NCBI RefSeq assembly: GCF_019048265.1
Contig: NZ_CP077311.1
Span: 2,985,001 to 3,049,000 of the forward strand
Direction: 5' to 3'
Length of the DNA: 64,000 nucleotides
Source of the DNA: Aeromonas sp. FDAARGOS 1405
Lineage (GTDB): Bacteria > Pseudomonadota > Gammaproteobacteria > Enterobacterales > Aeromonadaceae
In this document: in pieces, positions 58,401 to 64,000 of the stretch
Layout: the number at the start of each line of letters is the position of its first letter
How positions within the stretch are numbered: position 1 is the first letter of the stretch
Notes under the pieces: generated by a model
Told to the model about the DNA's origin: nothing
What the model saw: the letters and a program-made list of their open reading frames with translations, nothing else
Database searches by the model: none
Program-made: the position numbers and the translations under genes

Positions 58401-61400
58401 TATCAATGCCGGCCATGACATCGACTTCAACGTCGAGGCGCTGAATGCGGGTGCGACCGAAACGGATGGCACGGTACAGGTGCTGCTGACCAACACGGTG
58501 AGTATCAGCGATGGCGACGGGTCAGAGACCTGGACCAGCCTGGTGTATACCTTCAACAATTTGCCTGCGAATACCACTGCAGTGGGTGGCACCCTGGTGG
58601 GTAACGTCCTGACAGTGAACGTGGTGGCGGGGGCATTGCCGCCGGCGTTTGGGCTGGTGTTCCCGGCGGACTATTCGACGGCCGGGGTGTCGGGCAGTGC
58701 GAACAACACCGGTGCGCCCATCAGTTACACCGTGGTGGCGACCACCAATGAAGGCACGGCCAACAGCAGTGGCACGGTCACTATCGGAGTGGAAGGGGAT
58801 ATCAGTGTCAGCGCCACCAACCTGGTGCTGGCAGAAACGGATGCACCGGTGGCGGTATCGCTGGCGGCGCAGCTGGGTGTCACTGCGACCGACGCGGATG
58901 GTTCGGAGCAGGTGACCGGTGTGACGGTGACCCTGAGCGGTGTGCCGGCAGGTGCGTTGATGGGGGCAGGCTGGGTGGCTGGTGCGGTGGCGGGCAGCTA
59001 CAGCTGGAGCGGTGCGAGCACAGCGGGCGTACCTGGCTTTAGCTTGCCGGCGGACTGGAGCGGGGTCGTGAATGGCAATGTGGCGGGGACCACGGACGAG
59101 GGTGGGGCAGACAGCAAGCCCTTCACCGTCACTATCAATGCCGGCCATGACATCGACTTCAACGTCGAGGCGCTGAATGCGGGTGCGACCGAAACGGATG
59201 GCACGGTACAGGTGCTGCTGACCAACACGGTGAGTATCAGCGATGGTGACGGGTCAGAGACCTGGACCAGCCTGGTGTATACCTTCAACAATTTGCCTGC
59301 GAATACCACTGCAGTGGGTGGCACCCTGGTGGGTAACGTCCTGACAGTGAACGTGGTGGCGGGGGCATTGCCGCCGGCGTTTGGGCTGGTGTTCCCGGCG
59401 GACTATTCGACGGCCGGGGTATCGGGCAGCGCGAACAACACCGGTGCGCCCATCAGCTACACCGTGGTGGCGACCACCAATGAAGGCACGGCCAGCAGCA
59501 GTGGCACGGTCACTATCGGAGTGGAAGGGGATATCAGTGTCAGCGCCACCAACCTGGTGCTGGCAGAAACGGATGCACCGGTGTCGGTATCGCTGGCGGC
59601 GCAGCTGGGTGTCAATGCGACCGACGCGGATGGTTCGGAGCAGGTGACCGGTGTGACGGTGACCCTGAGCAATGTGCCGGAAGGTGCGGTGATGGGGGCA
59701 GGCTGGGTGGCTGGCACGGTGGCGGGCAGTTACAGCTGGAGCGGTGCGAGCACAGCGGGAGTGCCGACCTTCACCTTGCCGGCGGACTGGAGCGGGGTTG
59801 TGAATGGCAATGTGGCGGGGACTACGGACGAGGGCGGGGCAGACAACAAGCCCTTCACCGTGACCGTCAATGCGACCAACGACGCGCCCATGCTGACCGT
59901 TTCGGATCTGCGCATATCTGAAGAGGGTTTGCTTGGAGCTAATCCGGATAACTCACCCAATCCGAGCGATACCACTGATAGCACATCCGCAGAGGCCACG
60001 GCAGGTGTGACGGATATAGACAGCAGTGCCTTTACCTTCACTCTCTCTGCACCATCTGGCTTGAGCTCCGGTGGGCAGCCTGTTGTGTGGAGCGGTATAG
60101 GATCTACAACCCTGGTTGGTTCTGTGGGAGGTAATCCTGTTATTCAAGTTTCTGTGGATCTCACAGGCAAATATACAGTCACCTTGTTGGGCCCTGTCGA
60201 CCATACGTTTGGAGACGATCAGGAAGGATTGAAGACATTTACCTTCAATCTGTCGGTCAGCGACGGTGACTTGAGTGATACCAAGCAGGTCAACGTGGTG
60301 ATTGAAGACGATATGCCCGTGATTACCGGCATTGAAAGTCTGGAGGTGATGAATGTCGCCGCCATCACCACCGGTGGGCTGTTTGGCGTTTCTTTCGGTG
60401 CAGATGGTCCCCTGGCTACCGGTGGATTGAAATTGACCGGATGGCCTGATTTGGCAGGGATCACCGAGACCTTGTCAGCAGATGGCAAGACTCTGGTGGC
60501 TACTATAGATGACAGCGGGCTGCCACCTAAAGTGTTCTATACCTTGACACTCAATGAGAACAATACCTACAGCTTCAATTTGGTTACACCCCAGCCAACG
60601 CAAACATTTGCGATCGGCTCACAGTTTGGTGCCGGTGGGCCAGTCGAGACTATCGGGGTGACTGCTGGCGGCATTGGAGTTCTGTTTGATGGTTTGCTGT
60701 TCAATGGCAGTGTGAACAACCCCCAGAATCTGCCGAGCGGTGATCTGGATGATCTTAATCCTAACAATAACGGGTTCGGGATCAAGAATGGCAATCTGGA
60801 CAATAACGAAGGGTTCAAGGTATCCACCACAACGGCTGTTGACGGGCTCTCTTTCAATGTCTATGGGGTAGGTAACACCAATACCAGCACCATACAGTGG
60901 GTAGCTTATGCCGCCGATGGAGTGACCGTCATTGACTCCGGCGAGCTTGTCCTGTCGGGACTCAAAGGAGCTATGCAGTTGGCCAGCATAGAACCAGATG
61001 GAGAGTTCAGTCAGCTCTATGTGCGCTTTGTGCTGGATGGCAATGACTCGGTGCGCATCGAAAACTTCGGGGTGATAGACAAGATAACTCCCCCCGACAT
61101 TGAACTCGACTTCAGCGCTACCTTGACGGACGGTGATGGCGATCAGGCCAGCGCCAACTTCACCGTATCGGTCAAGAGCAATGAGCCCCCTGTTGCCTCA
61201 AACATTCTGGTGGTTGGCAGCAATACCTCGGATATCCCAGACAGTACGGGGACGCCGACGACCGGGGATGATCACAAGGTACCCAACTCGGATGGTAGTG
61301 TTGATGGTGTTGTGGCTGGCGGTGCAGGTCACGATATTCTGGTAGGAGATGTGGGTGGTACCACCACCAATTTCATTCCAGGTCAGAACTACAATATCGC

Positions 61401-63300
61401 CCTCCTGGTCGACGTATCTGGCAGCATGGCTGGGGCCCGCCTGAGCATGCTCAAGGCATCCCTGACCCATCTGGCCAATCAGCTCAAGGAGCATGATGGC
61501 GAGATCAATGTCACCTTGATCAGTTTTGCCACCAATGCCAGTGAACGAGTGACCATTGTAGGTCTGGACGCCAGCAACGTGATCAATCTGACCAATGCCA
61601 TTGATGCCCTGGTTGCCAACGGCGGGACCAACTATGAGGCAGCCTTCAATCAGGCCGTGCAGTGGTTCAACAACGGCACTCAGGCAGATCCCGACTATGA
61701 GAATCTGACCTTCTTCGTCACGGATGGCAATCCGACCTACTACATCAACGACAGCAATCAGGTTGCCGGTCCGGGCGATAGCACGACCTACACGGTGATC
61801 AAGGAGTCTGTCGATGCGTTTGAATCGCTAAGTGGCATCAGTCAGGTCAATGCCATCGGGGTAACCAGCAGCGTCAACCAGGAACTGCTCAAGTTCTTTG
61901 ACAACACAACGGAAACCGGCTCACAGTTCTACTCTGCCGGCAGTTACCTTGATTTGGCTACCTTTGGTTCTGGAGGCAGTGGCATCAATGCGGCTGCTGG
62001 CTGGGTGCGTAGCGGTGATCAACAGGGAACGCACACGGTTACCGACGGTTATTTGCGAATCCGTGAGGATCGCACAAATTCCGATACGGATCGCACTGTG
62101 CTGGCGCTGGCCGTGGCCAATGCGATCCAGATTTCAGCTGCGCAAGCCGGAGCAAGCCTGCAGTTCCAGTACGCATTGAGTTCTGTCAATGCGAGTGACA
62201 GTTTCACATGGAAACTTGTAAGGCTGGATGGCGGGGTCTGGGATCTGGCCAACCCTCTGCAAAGCGGTACTGTCACAGGTATCAGTAATTCTGGTACTAC
62301 CTCTTCCAGCACCATTACTACCAATGGGTTGGAGGTTGGGCAATACGGGTTTGTGTTTGAGCTGCTCGATAGCTCCAGCTCACGGACTGCTGAAGTGCGG
62401 ATAGACAACATCCGGATCGAGCAGGGATTCAACGCCCCGATTGGAGAGGCCCAGATTGTGACCAGTGCAGAGCAGCTGACGGCAGCTCTGACCGAGGGGG
62501 ATCAGATCACTGTGCTGCTGGGGGCTGGCAATGATGTAGTCGATGGCGGTGCAGGCAATGATATCCTGTTTGGTGATGTGCTCAATACAGACGCACTGGC
62601 TACCCAGCTTGGTTTGAGTCTGCCAGTTGGCTCCGGTTGGCTGGTTTTTGAAACCTTGGAAACCAATCATGGCTGGACGCGAGCACAGACTGTGGATTAC
62701 ATCCGAACCCATCTTACCGAGCTGAGTGAGGAGAGTGGTCGTAGTGGCGGCAATGACACTCTGTCAGGAGGCAGTGGCAATGACCTTCTCTTCGGTCAGG
62801 AAGGGAGCGACATCCTCGATGGGGGTGATGGAGATGATTACCTGGATGGTGGATCAGGAAATGACTCTCTGATTGGGGGCGCGGGCAACGATATCCTGAT
62901 CGGTGGGCTGGGGAATGACATCCTGCTCGGCGGTCTGGGAAGCGATATCATGACCGGGGGTGCTGGCAGCGATACCTTCAAGTGGCTGGCTGGGGATGTG
63001 GGGGGGACCGATGTGATCAAGGACTTCACCACTGGAACTGGAGGAGATGTGCTGGATATCAGTGAGTTGCTCACTGGCGAACATGCCAGTAAGGAGTCGT
63101 TAGATGCCTATCTCACTTTCACCAGCGGTCCGGGTACTGGCAAGTCTACGCTCACGATCGACCTTGATGGCGCGGGTAGTGGCACAACGACCCATGTTAT
63201 CCAGTTTGACAACATCGATCTGACGCTGGGAGGTACACGTAATGATCAGACCATCATTGAAGACCTGTTGAATCAGGGCAATCTGAAGGTCGATCCGTAA
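52438..63300 (+). CDS. Giant RTX biofilm adhesin (LapA-like)
   Basis: 3,620 residues from ATG 52438; TGGAG is eight bases upstream of it, and only two from the ATG at 52432. N-terminal retention module (1-~105: VEIVLADGSSRPLQKGE) is followed by a Gly/Ala linker with di-alanine sites ASAAGG (Ala110-Ala111) and PAAGG (116-117), like the LapG target TAAG. Then come nine near-identical 244-residue cadherin-like repeats (~286-2480), more immunoglobulin-like domains, a von Willebrand A domain with MIDAS DVSGS (Asp2992), and RTX nonapeptides (GGxGNDxLx, ~3360-3520). The C-terminus has the type I secretion signal region. It should be exported by LapBCE and hold cells to surfaces in a c-di-GMP-dependent way. 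Confidence 0.95.
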   Translation: MRTQIIDKSVVVSAIEGNVEIVLADGSSRPLQKGEILQPGAKLTIADDAKLVLSPYDDTPAQNVPTGSELAEPGQPQGGASTEGAPSDIAALQESILQGVDPTQNFEASAAGGAPAAGGGGGIGGVAGASGNGGFVTIDRTGDATIAEAGFDTNYQAEPIINTEQAAEPLLEPEPLTNLLLDESEVFSMDEDNPVSGDLLANSSNPDGPLAQSIISYSWGSNIDVPAGVTSTLTGIGTLIINSDGSFTFTPAPDYSGAVPTVSYLVTDSSDVVTSTLTLIVTPQGDIDFNVEALNAGATETDGTVQVLLTNTVSISDGDGSETWTSLVYTFNNLPANTTAVGGTLVGNVLTVNVVAGALPPAFGLVFPADYSTAGVSGSANNTGAPISYTVVATTNEGTANSSGTVTIGVEGDISVSATNLVLAETDAPVAVSLAAQLGVTATDADGSEQVTGVTVTLSGVPAGALMGAGWVAGTVAGSYSWSGASTAGVPGFSLPADWSGVVNGNVAGTTDEGGADSKPFTVTINAGHDIDFNVEALNAGATETDGTVQVLLTNTVSISDGDGSETWTSLVYTFNNLPANTTAVGGTLVGNVLTVNVVAGALPPAFGLVFPADYSTAGVSGSANNTGAPISYTVVATTNEGTASSSGTVTIGVEGDISVSATNLVLAETDAPVAVSLAAQLGVTATDADGSEQVTGVTVTLSGVPAGALMGAGWVAGAVAGSYSWSGASTAGVPGFSLPADWSGVVNGNVAGTTDEGGADSKPFTVTINAGHDIDFNVEALNAGATETDGTVQVLLTNTVSISDGDGSETWTSLVYTFNNLPANTTAVGGTLVGNVLTVNVVAGALPPAFGLVFPADYSTAGVSGSANNTGAPISYTVVATTNEGTANSSGTVTIGVEGDISVSATNLVLAETDAPVAVSLAAQLGVTATDADGSEQVTGVTVTLSGVPAGALMGAGWVAGTVAGSYSWSGASTAGVPGFSLPADWSGVVNGNVAGTTDEGGADSKPFTVTINAGHDIDFNVEALNAGATETDGTVQVLLTNTVSISDGDGSETWTSLVYTFNNLPANTTAVGGTLVGNVLTVNVVAGALPPAFGLVFPADYSTAGVSGSANNTGAPISYTVVATTNEGTASSSGTVTIGVEGDISVSATNLVLAETDAPVAVSLAAQLGVTATDADGSEQVTGVTVTLSGVPAGALMGAGWVAGAVAGSYSWSGASTAGVPGFSLPADWSGVVNGNVAGTTDEGGADSKPFTVTINAGHDIDFNVEALNAGATETDGTVQVLLTNTVSISDGDGSETWTSLVYTFNNLPANTTAVGGTLVGNVLTVNVVAGALPPAFGLVFPADYSTAGVSGSANNTGAPISYTVVATTNEGTANSSGTVTIGVEGDISVSATNLVLAETDAPVAVSLAAQLGVTATDADGSEQVTGVTVTLSGVPAGALMGAGWVAGAVAGSYSWSGASTAGVPGFSLPADWSGVVNGNVAGTTDEGGADSKPFTVTINAGHDIDFNVEALNAGATETDGTVQVLLTNTVSISDGDGSETWTSLVYTFNNLPANTTAVGGTLVGNVLTVNVVAGALPPAFGLVFPADYSTAGVSGSANNTGAPISYTVVATTNEGTANSSGTVTIGVEGDISVSATNLVLAETDAPVAVSLAAQLGVTATDADGSEQVTGVTVTLSGVPAGALMGAGWVAGAVAGSYSWSGASTAGVPGFSLPADWSGVVNGNVAGTTDEGGADSKPFTVTINAGHDIDFNVEALNAGATETDGTVQVLLTNTVSISDGDGSETWTSLVYTFNNLPANTTAVGGTLVGNVLTVNVVAGALPPAFGLVFPADYSTAGVSGSANNTGAPISYTVVATTNEGTANSSGTVTIGVEGDISVSATNLVLAETDAPVAVSLAAQLGVTATDADGSEQVTGVTVTLSGVPAGALMGAGWVAGAVAGSYSWSGASTAGVPGFSLPADWSGVVNGNVAGTTDEGGADSKPFTVTINAGHDIDFNVEALNAGATETDGTVQVLLTNTVSISDGDGSETWTSLVYTFNNLPANTTAVGGTLVGNVLTVNVVAGALPPAFGLVFPADYSTAGVSGSANNTGAPISYTVVATTNEGTANSSGTVTIGVEGDISVSATNLVLAETDAPVAVSLAAQLGVTATDADGSEQVTGVTVTLSGVPAGALMGAGWVAGAVAGSYSWSGASTAGVPGFSLPADWSGVVNGNVAGTTDEGGADSKPFTVTINAGHDIDFNVEALNAGATETDGTVQVLLTNTVSISDGDGSETWTSLVYTFNNLPANTTAVGGTLVGNVLTVNVVAGALPPAFGLVFPADYSTAGVSGSANNTGAPISYTVVATTNEGTASSSGTVTIGVEGDISVSATNLVLAETDAPVSVSLAAQLGVNATDADGSEQVTGVTVTLSNVPEGAVMGAGWVAGTVAGSYSWSGASTAGVPTFTLPADWSGVVNGNVAGTTDEGGADNKPFTVTVNATNDAPMLTVSDLRISEEGLLGANPDNSPNPSDTTDSTSAEATAGVTDIDSSAFTFTLSAPSGLSSGGQPVVWSGIGSTTLVGSVGGNPVIQVSVDLTGKYTVTLLGPVDHTFGDDQEGLKTFTFNLSVSDGDLSDTKQVNVVIEDDMPVITGIESLEVMNVAAITTGGLFGVSFGADGPLATGGLKLTGWPDLAGITETLSADGKTLVATIDDSGLPPKVFYTLTLNENNTYSFNLVTPQPTQTFAIGSQFGAGGPVETIGVTAGGIGVLFDGLLFNGSVNNPQNLPSGDLDDLNPNNNGFGIKNGNLDNNEGFKVSTTTAVDGLSFNVYGVGNTNTSTIQWVAYAADGVTVIDSGELVLSGLKGAMQLASIEPDGEFSQLYVRFVLDGNDSVRIENFGVIDKITPPDIELDFSATLTDGDGDQASANFTVSVKSNEPPVASNILVVGSNTSDIPDSTGTPTTGDDHKVPNSDGSVDGVVAGGAGHDILVGDVGGTTTNFIPGQNYNIALLVDVSGSMAGARLSMLKASLTHLANQLKEHDGEINVTLISFATNASERVTIVGLDASNVINLTNAIDALVANGGTNYEAAFNQAVQWFNNGTQADPDYENLTFFVTDGNPTYYINDSNQVAGPGDSTTYTVIKESVDAFESLSGISQVNAIGVTSSVNQELLKFFDNTTETGSQFYSAGSYLDLATFGSGGSGINAAAGWVRSGDQQGTHTVTDGYLRIREDRTNSDTDRTVLALAVANAIQISAAQAGASLQFQYALSSVNASDSFTWKLVRLDGGVWDLANPLQSGTVTGISNSGTTSSSTITTNGLEVGQYGFVFELLDSSSSRTAEVRIDNIRIEQGFNAPIGEAQIVTSAEQLTAALTEGDQITVLLGAGNDVVDGGAGNDILFGDVLNTDALATQLGLSLPVGSGWLVFETLETNHGWTRAQTVDYIRTHLTELSEESGRSGGNDTLSGGSGNDLLFGQEGSDILDGGDGDDYLDGGSGNDSLIGGAGNDILIGGLGNDILLGGLGSDIMTGGAGSDTFKWLAGDVGGTDVIKDFTTGTGGDVLDISELLTGEHASKESLDAYLTFTSGPGTGKSTLTIDLDGAGSGTTTHVIQFDNIDLTLGGTRNDQTIIEDLLNQGNLKVDP
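53293..59880 (+). repeat. Nine 732-bp tandem repeats inside the adhesin gene
   Basis: Copies begin at 53293, 54025, 54757, 55489, 56221, 56953, 57685, 58417 and 59149, each 732 bp (244 codons, two beta-domains). They are almost identical at DNA level; only a few synonymous and two amino-acid sites vary (TANSS/TASSS and GTVAG/GAVAG). The ninth is normal at first and diverges from about 59580. The variant sites form an alternating pattern (see findings). Confidence 0.97.
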
Positions 63301-63309
63301 CCTTGTCTC

Positions 63310-63339
63310 GGGGCCGGGCTGGCCTGGCCCCTGTTTTTT
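63310..63339 (+). terminator. Intrinsic terminator of the adhesin gene
   Basis: GGGGCC (63310-63315) pairs with GGCCCC (63326-63331) in a GC-rich stem, followed by TGTTTTTT. It begins ten bases after the stop. Confidence 0.8.
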
Positions 63340-63385
63340 CTCAAGGTGGATGGATAAGATAGCGGCTGTAGAGGAGAGGGTAATC

Positions 63386-63946
63386 ATGCAGTCATTCAAC
63401 TGGGTCGACATTGATGGCATCCGTTATAGCTGGGATGGACAGGGTAATATTACCTGCGCAGGCCAGTTTGGCTATCAGGCCTCGATCGCGGGAGACAGGC
63501 TGGATGGGATGGAGATAGAGAATGATGCCGGAGATGTAGCCGGATCACTCTATGTTGATTTTGCCTCTGCATCTATTTCCTATGTGCCCTTGATGGGGGC
63601 CGAGTCAGCTCAGAACATGATTCTGGTTGGCCATGATCTGGGGCAGCAGGAGTATCCATTGAGCAGTTTTCATGCTCCTTTGTTGCAGGATTTGCTGGGC
63701 CAGTCAGATACCATTGCTTGGTCCACAGAGGGATATCGCGGTGAAGGCCGTGACTGTAGCGCAGGGGGACAGGGACATGTTCTGTCGTGGGATTCCTTCC
63801 ATTTTGATGATGAGGTGCTGGTCTGTGGTGCGACATCACCACTGGATAAAGTAGAGCGGACCCCAGATACCGGCAGTGTGGTCACCATCAGTCTCGATTT
63901 GACCAATCAGATACTGGATCAGCTCCCGCCCTTGCACGATATATGA
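63386..63946 (+). CDS. Hypothetical protein downstream of the adhesin
   Basis: 186 residues from ATG 63386, which has GGAG/GAGGG upstream; an in-frame ATG at 63350 sits too close to its AAGG. There is no signal peptide or membrane segment. The sequence is acidic, with NWVDIDGIRYSWDGQGNI at the start and three cysteines (ITCAG, RDCSAGG, LVCGAT). I do not recognise the family. Directly behind the adhesin and on the same strand, it may serve the same locus, but the terminator between them and the lack of motifs leave this open. Confidence 0.6.
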   Translation: MQSFNWVDIDGIRYSWDGQGNITCAGQFGYQASIAGDRLDGMEIENDAGDVAGSLYVDFASASISYVPLMGAESAQNMILVGHDLGQQEYPLSSFHAPLLQDLLGQSDTIAWSTEGYRGEGRDCSAGGQGHVLSWDSFHFDDEVLVCGATSPLDKVERTPDTGSVVTISLDLTNQILDQLPPLHDI

Positions 63947-63971
63947 ATCCATTGGCTGCACGGGCATAATG

Positions 63972-63999
63972 ACCTCAATCTTTCCGATAGAGGTTTTTT
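63972..63999 (+). terminator. Terminator candidate at the window end
   Basis: ACCTC (63972-63976) pairs with GAGGT (63990-63994), followed by TTTTT. It lies about 25 bases after the stop of the last gene. Confidence 0.55.
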
Positions 64000-64000
64000 C

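Noticed and set aside
53398..59148. Recurrent ~208-codon open frames on the opposite strand of the adhesin repeats
   Set aside because: They recur with the 732-bp period and have Arg/His-rich composition typical of the opposite strand of high-GC coding DNA; no ribosome binding sites.
53293..59880. Regular repeats that could be mistaken for a CRISPR or a non-coding satellite
   Set aside because: The unit is 732 bp, stays in one reading frame and encodes beta-rich adhesin domains; there are no short repeats with unique spacers.

Overview
The window looks like a chromosomal segment of an Aeromonas species (Gammaproteobacteria). Three things support this: the housekeeping genes (cysS, ppiB, lpxH, gltBD, yciH, rhlE, feoABC, a YhcC-type radical SAM gene); a complete NetBCD/PdsA/MtrCAB-type extracellular electron transfer locus, as described for Aeromonas hydrophila; and high-GC coding throughout except the first 3.6 kb. 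No tRNA, rRNA, CRISPR array, transposase or integrase gene was seen.

Layout. 1-3650: AT-rich cassette array of an integron, all on the + strand. It has three recognisable attC sites, one of them very close to the Vibrio cholerae repeat (VCR). The cassette genes are small and mostly of unknown function: a PD-(D/E)xK-like protein, a membrane protein split by a frameshift in a G8 tract, a papain/transglutaminase-like Cys-His-Asp protein, a Cys/His-rich protein and a small two-helix membrane protein. The integrase gene would lie to the left, outside the window. 3.7-7.4 kb: cysS (-), then ppiB, a DUF4269 gene and lpxH (+). 7.7-11.1 kb: a large ImpA/M60-type metalloprotease lipoprotein. 11.3-19.7 kb: a divergent electron transfer locus. 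pdsA-netBCD (-) encodes a diheme cytochrome and an Nrf-like quinol oxidation module. mtrCAB (+) encodes an outer-membrane conduit with two decaheme cytochromes and a barrel. Together they would carry electrons from the quinol pool across the periplasm to the cell surface.

20-27.9 kb: an 8-oxoguanine deaminase, three tandem orphan periplasmic binding proteins, a DUF2157/DUF4401/GDYXXLXY membrane operon, a TMEM165/GDT1-type transporter behind a yybP-ykoY (Mn2+) riboswitch, and yciH. 27.9-31.6 kb: feoABC with an FNR-type promoter and a DUF2913 gene. 31.7-44 kb: rhlE, an O-methyltransferase, a cystine/polar amino acid ABC operon, gltBD and a YhcC-like radical SAM gene.

44.4-63.9 kb: a Lap-type biofilm adhesion locus. 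It has a type I secretion ATPase, membrane fusion protein and TolC-like channel, then the LapG periplasmic protease, the LapD c-di-GMP receptor, and a 3,620-residue RTX adhesin. The adhesin has an N-terminal retention module with di-alanine cleavage sites, nine near-identical 732-bp repeats, a von Willebrand A domain and C-terminal RTX repeats. In the known system LapD holds LapG inactive when c-di-GMP is high, so the adhesin stays anchored in the TolC-like channel; when c-di-GMP falls, LapG cuts it free. An unrecognised 186-residue gene follows.
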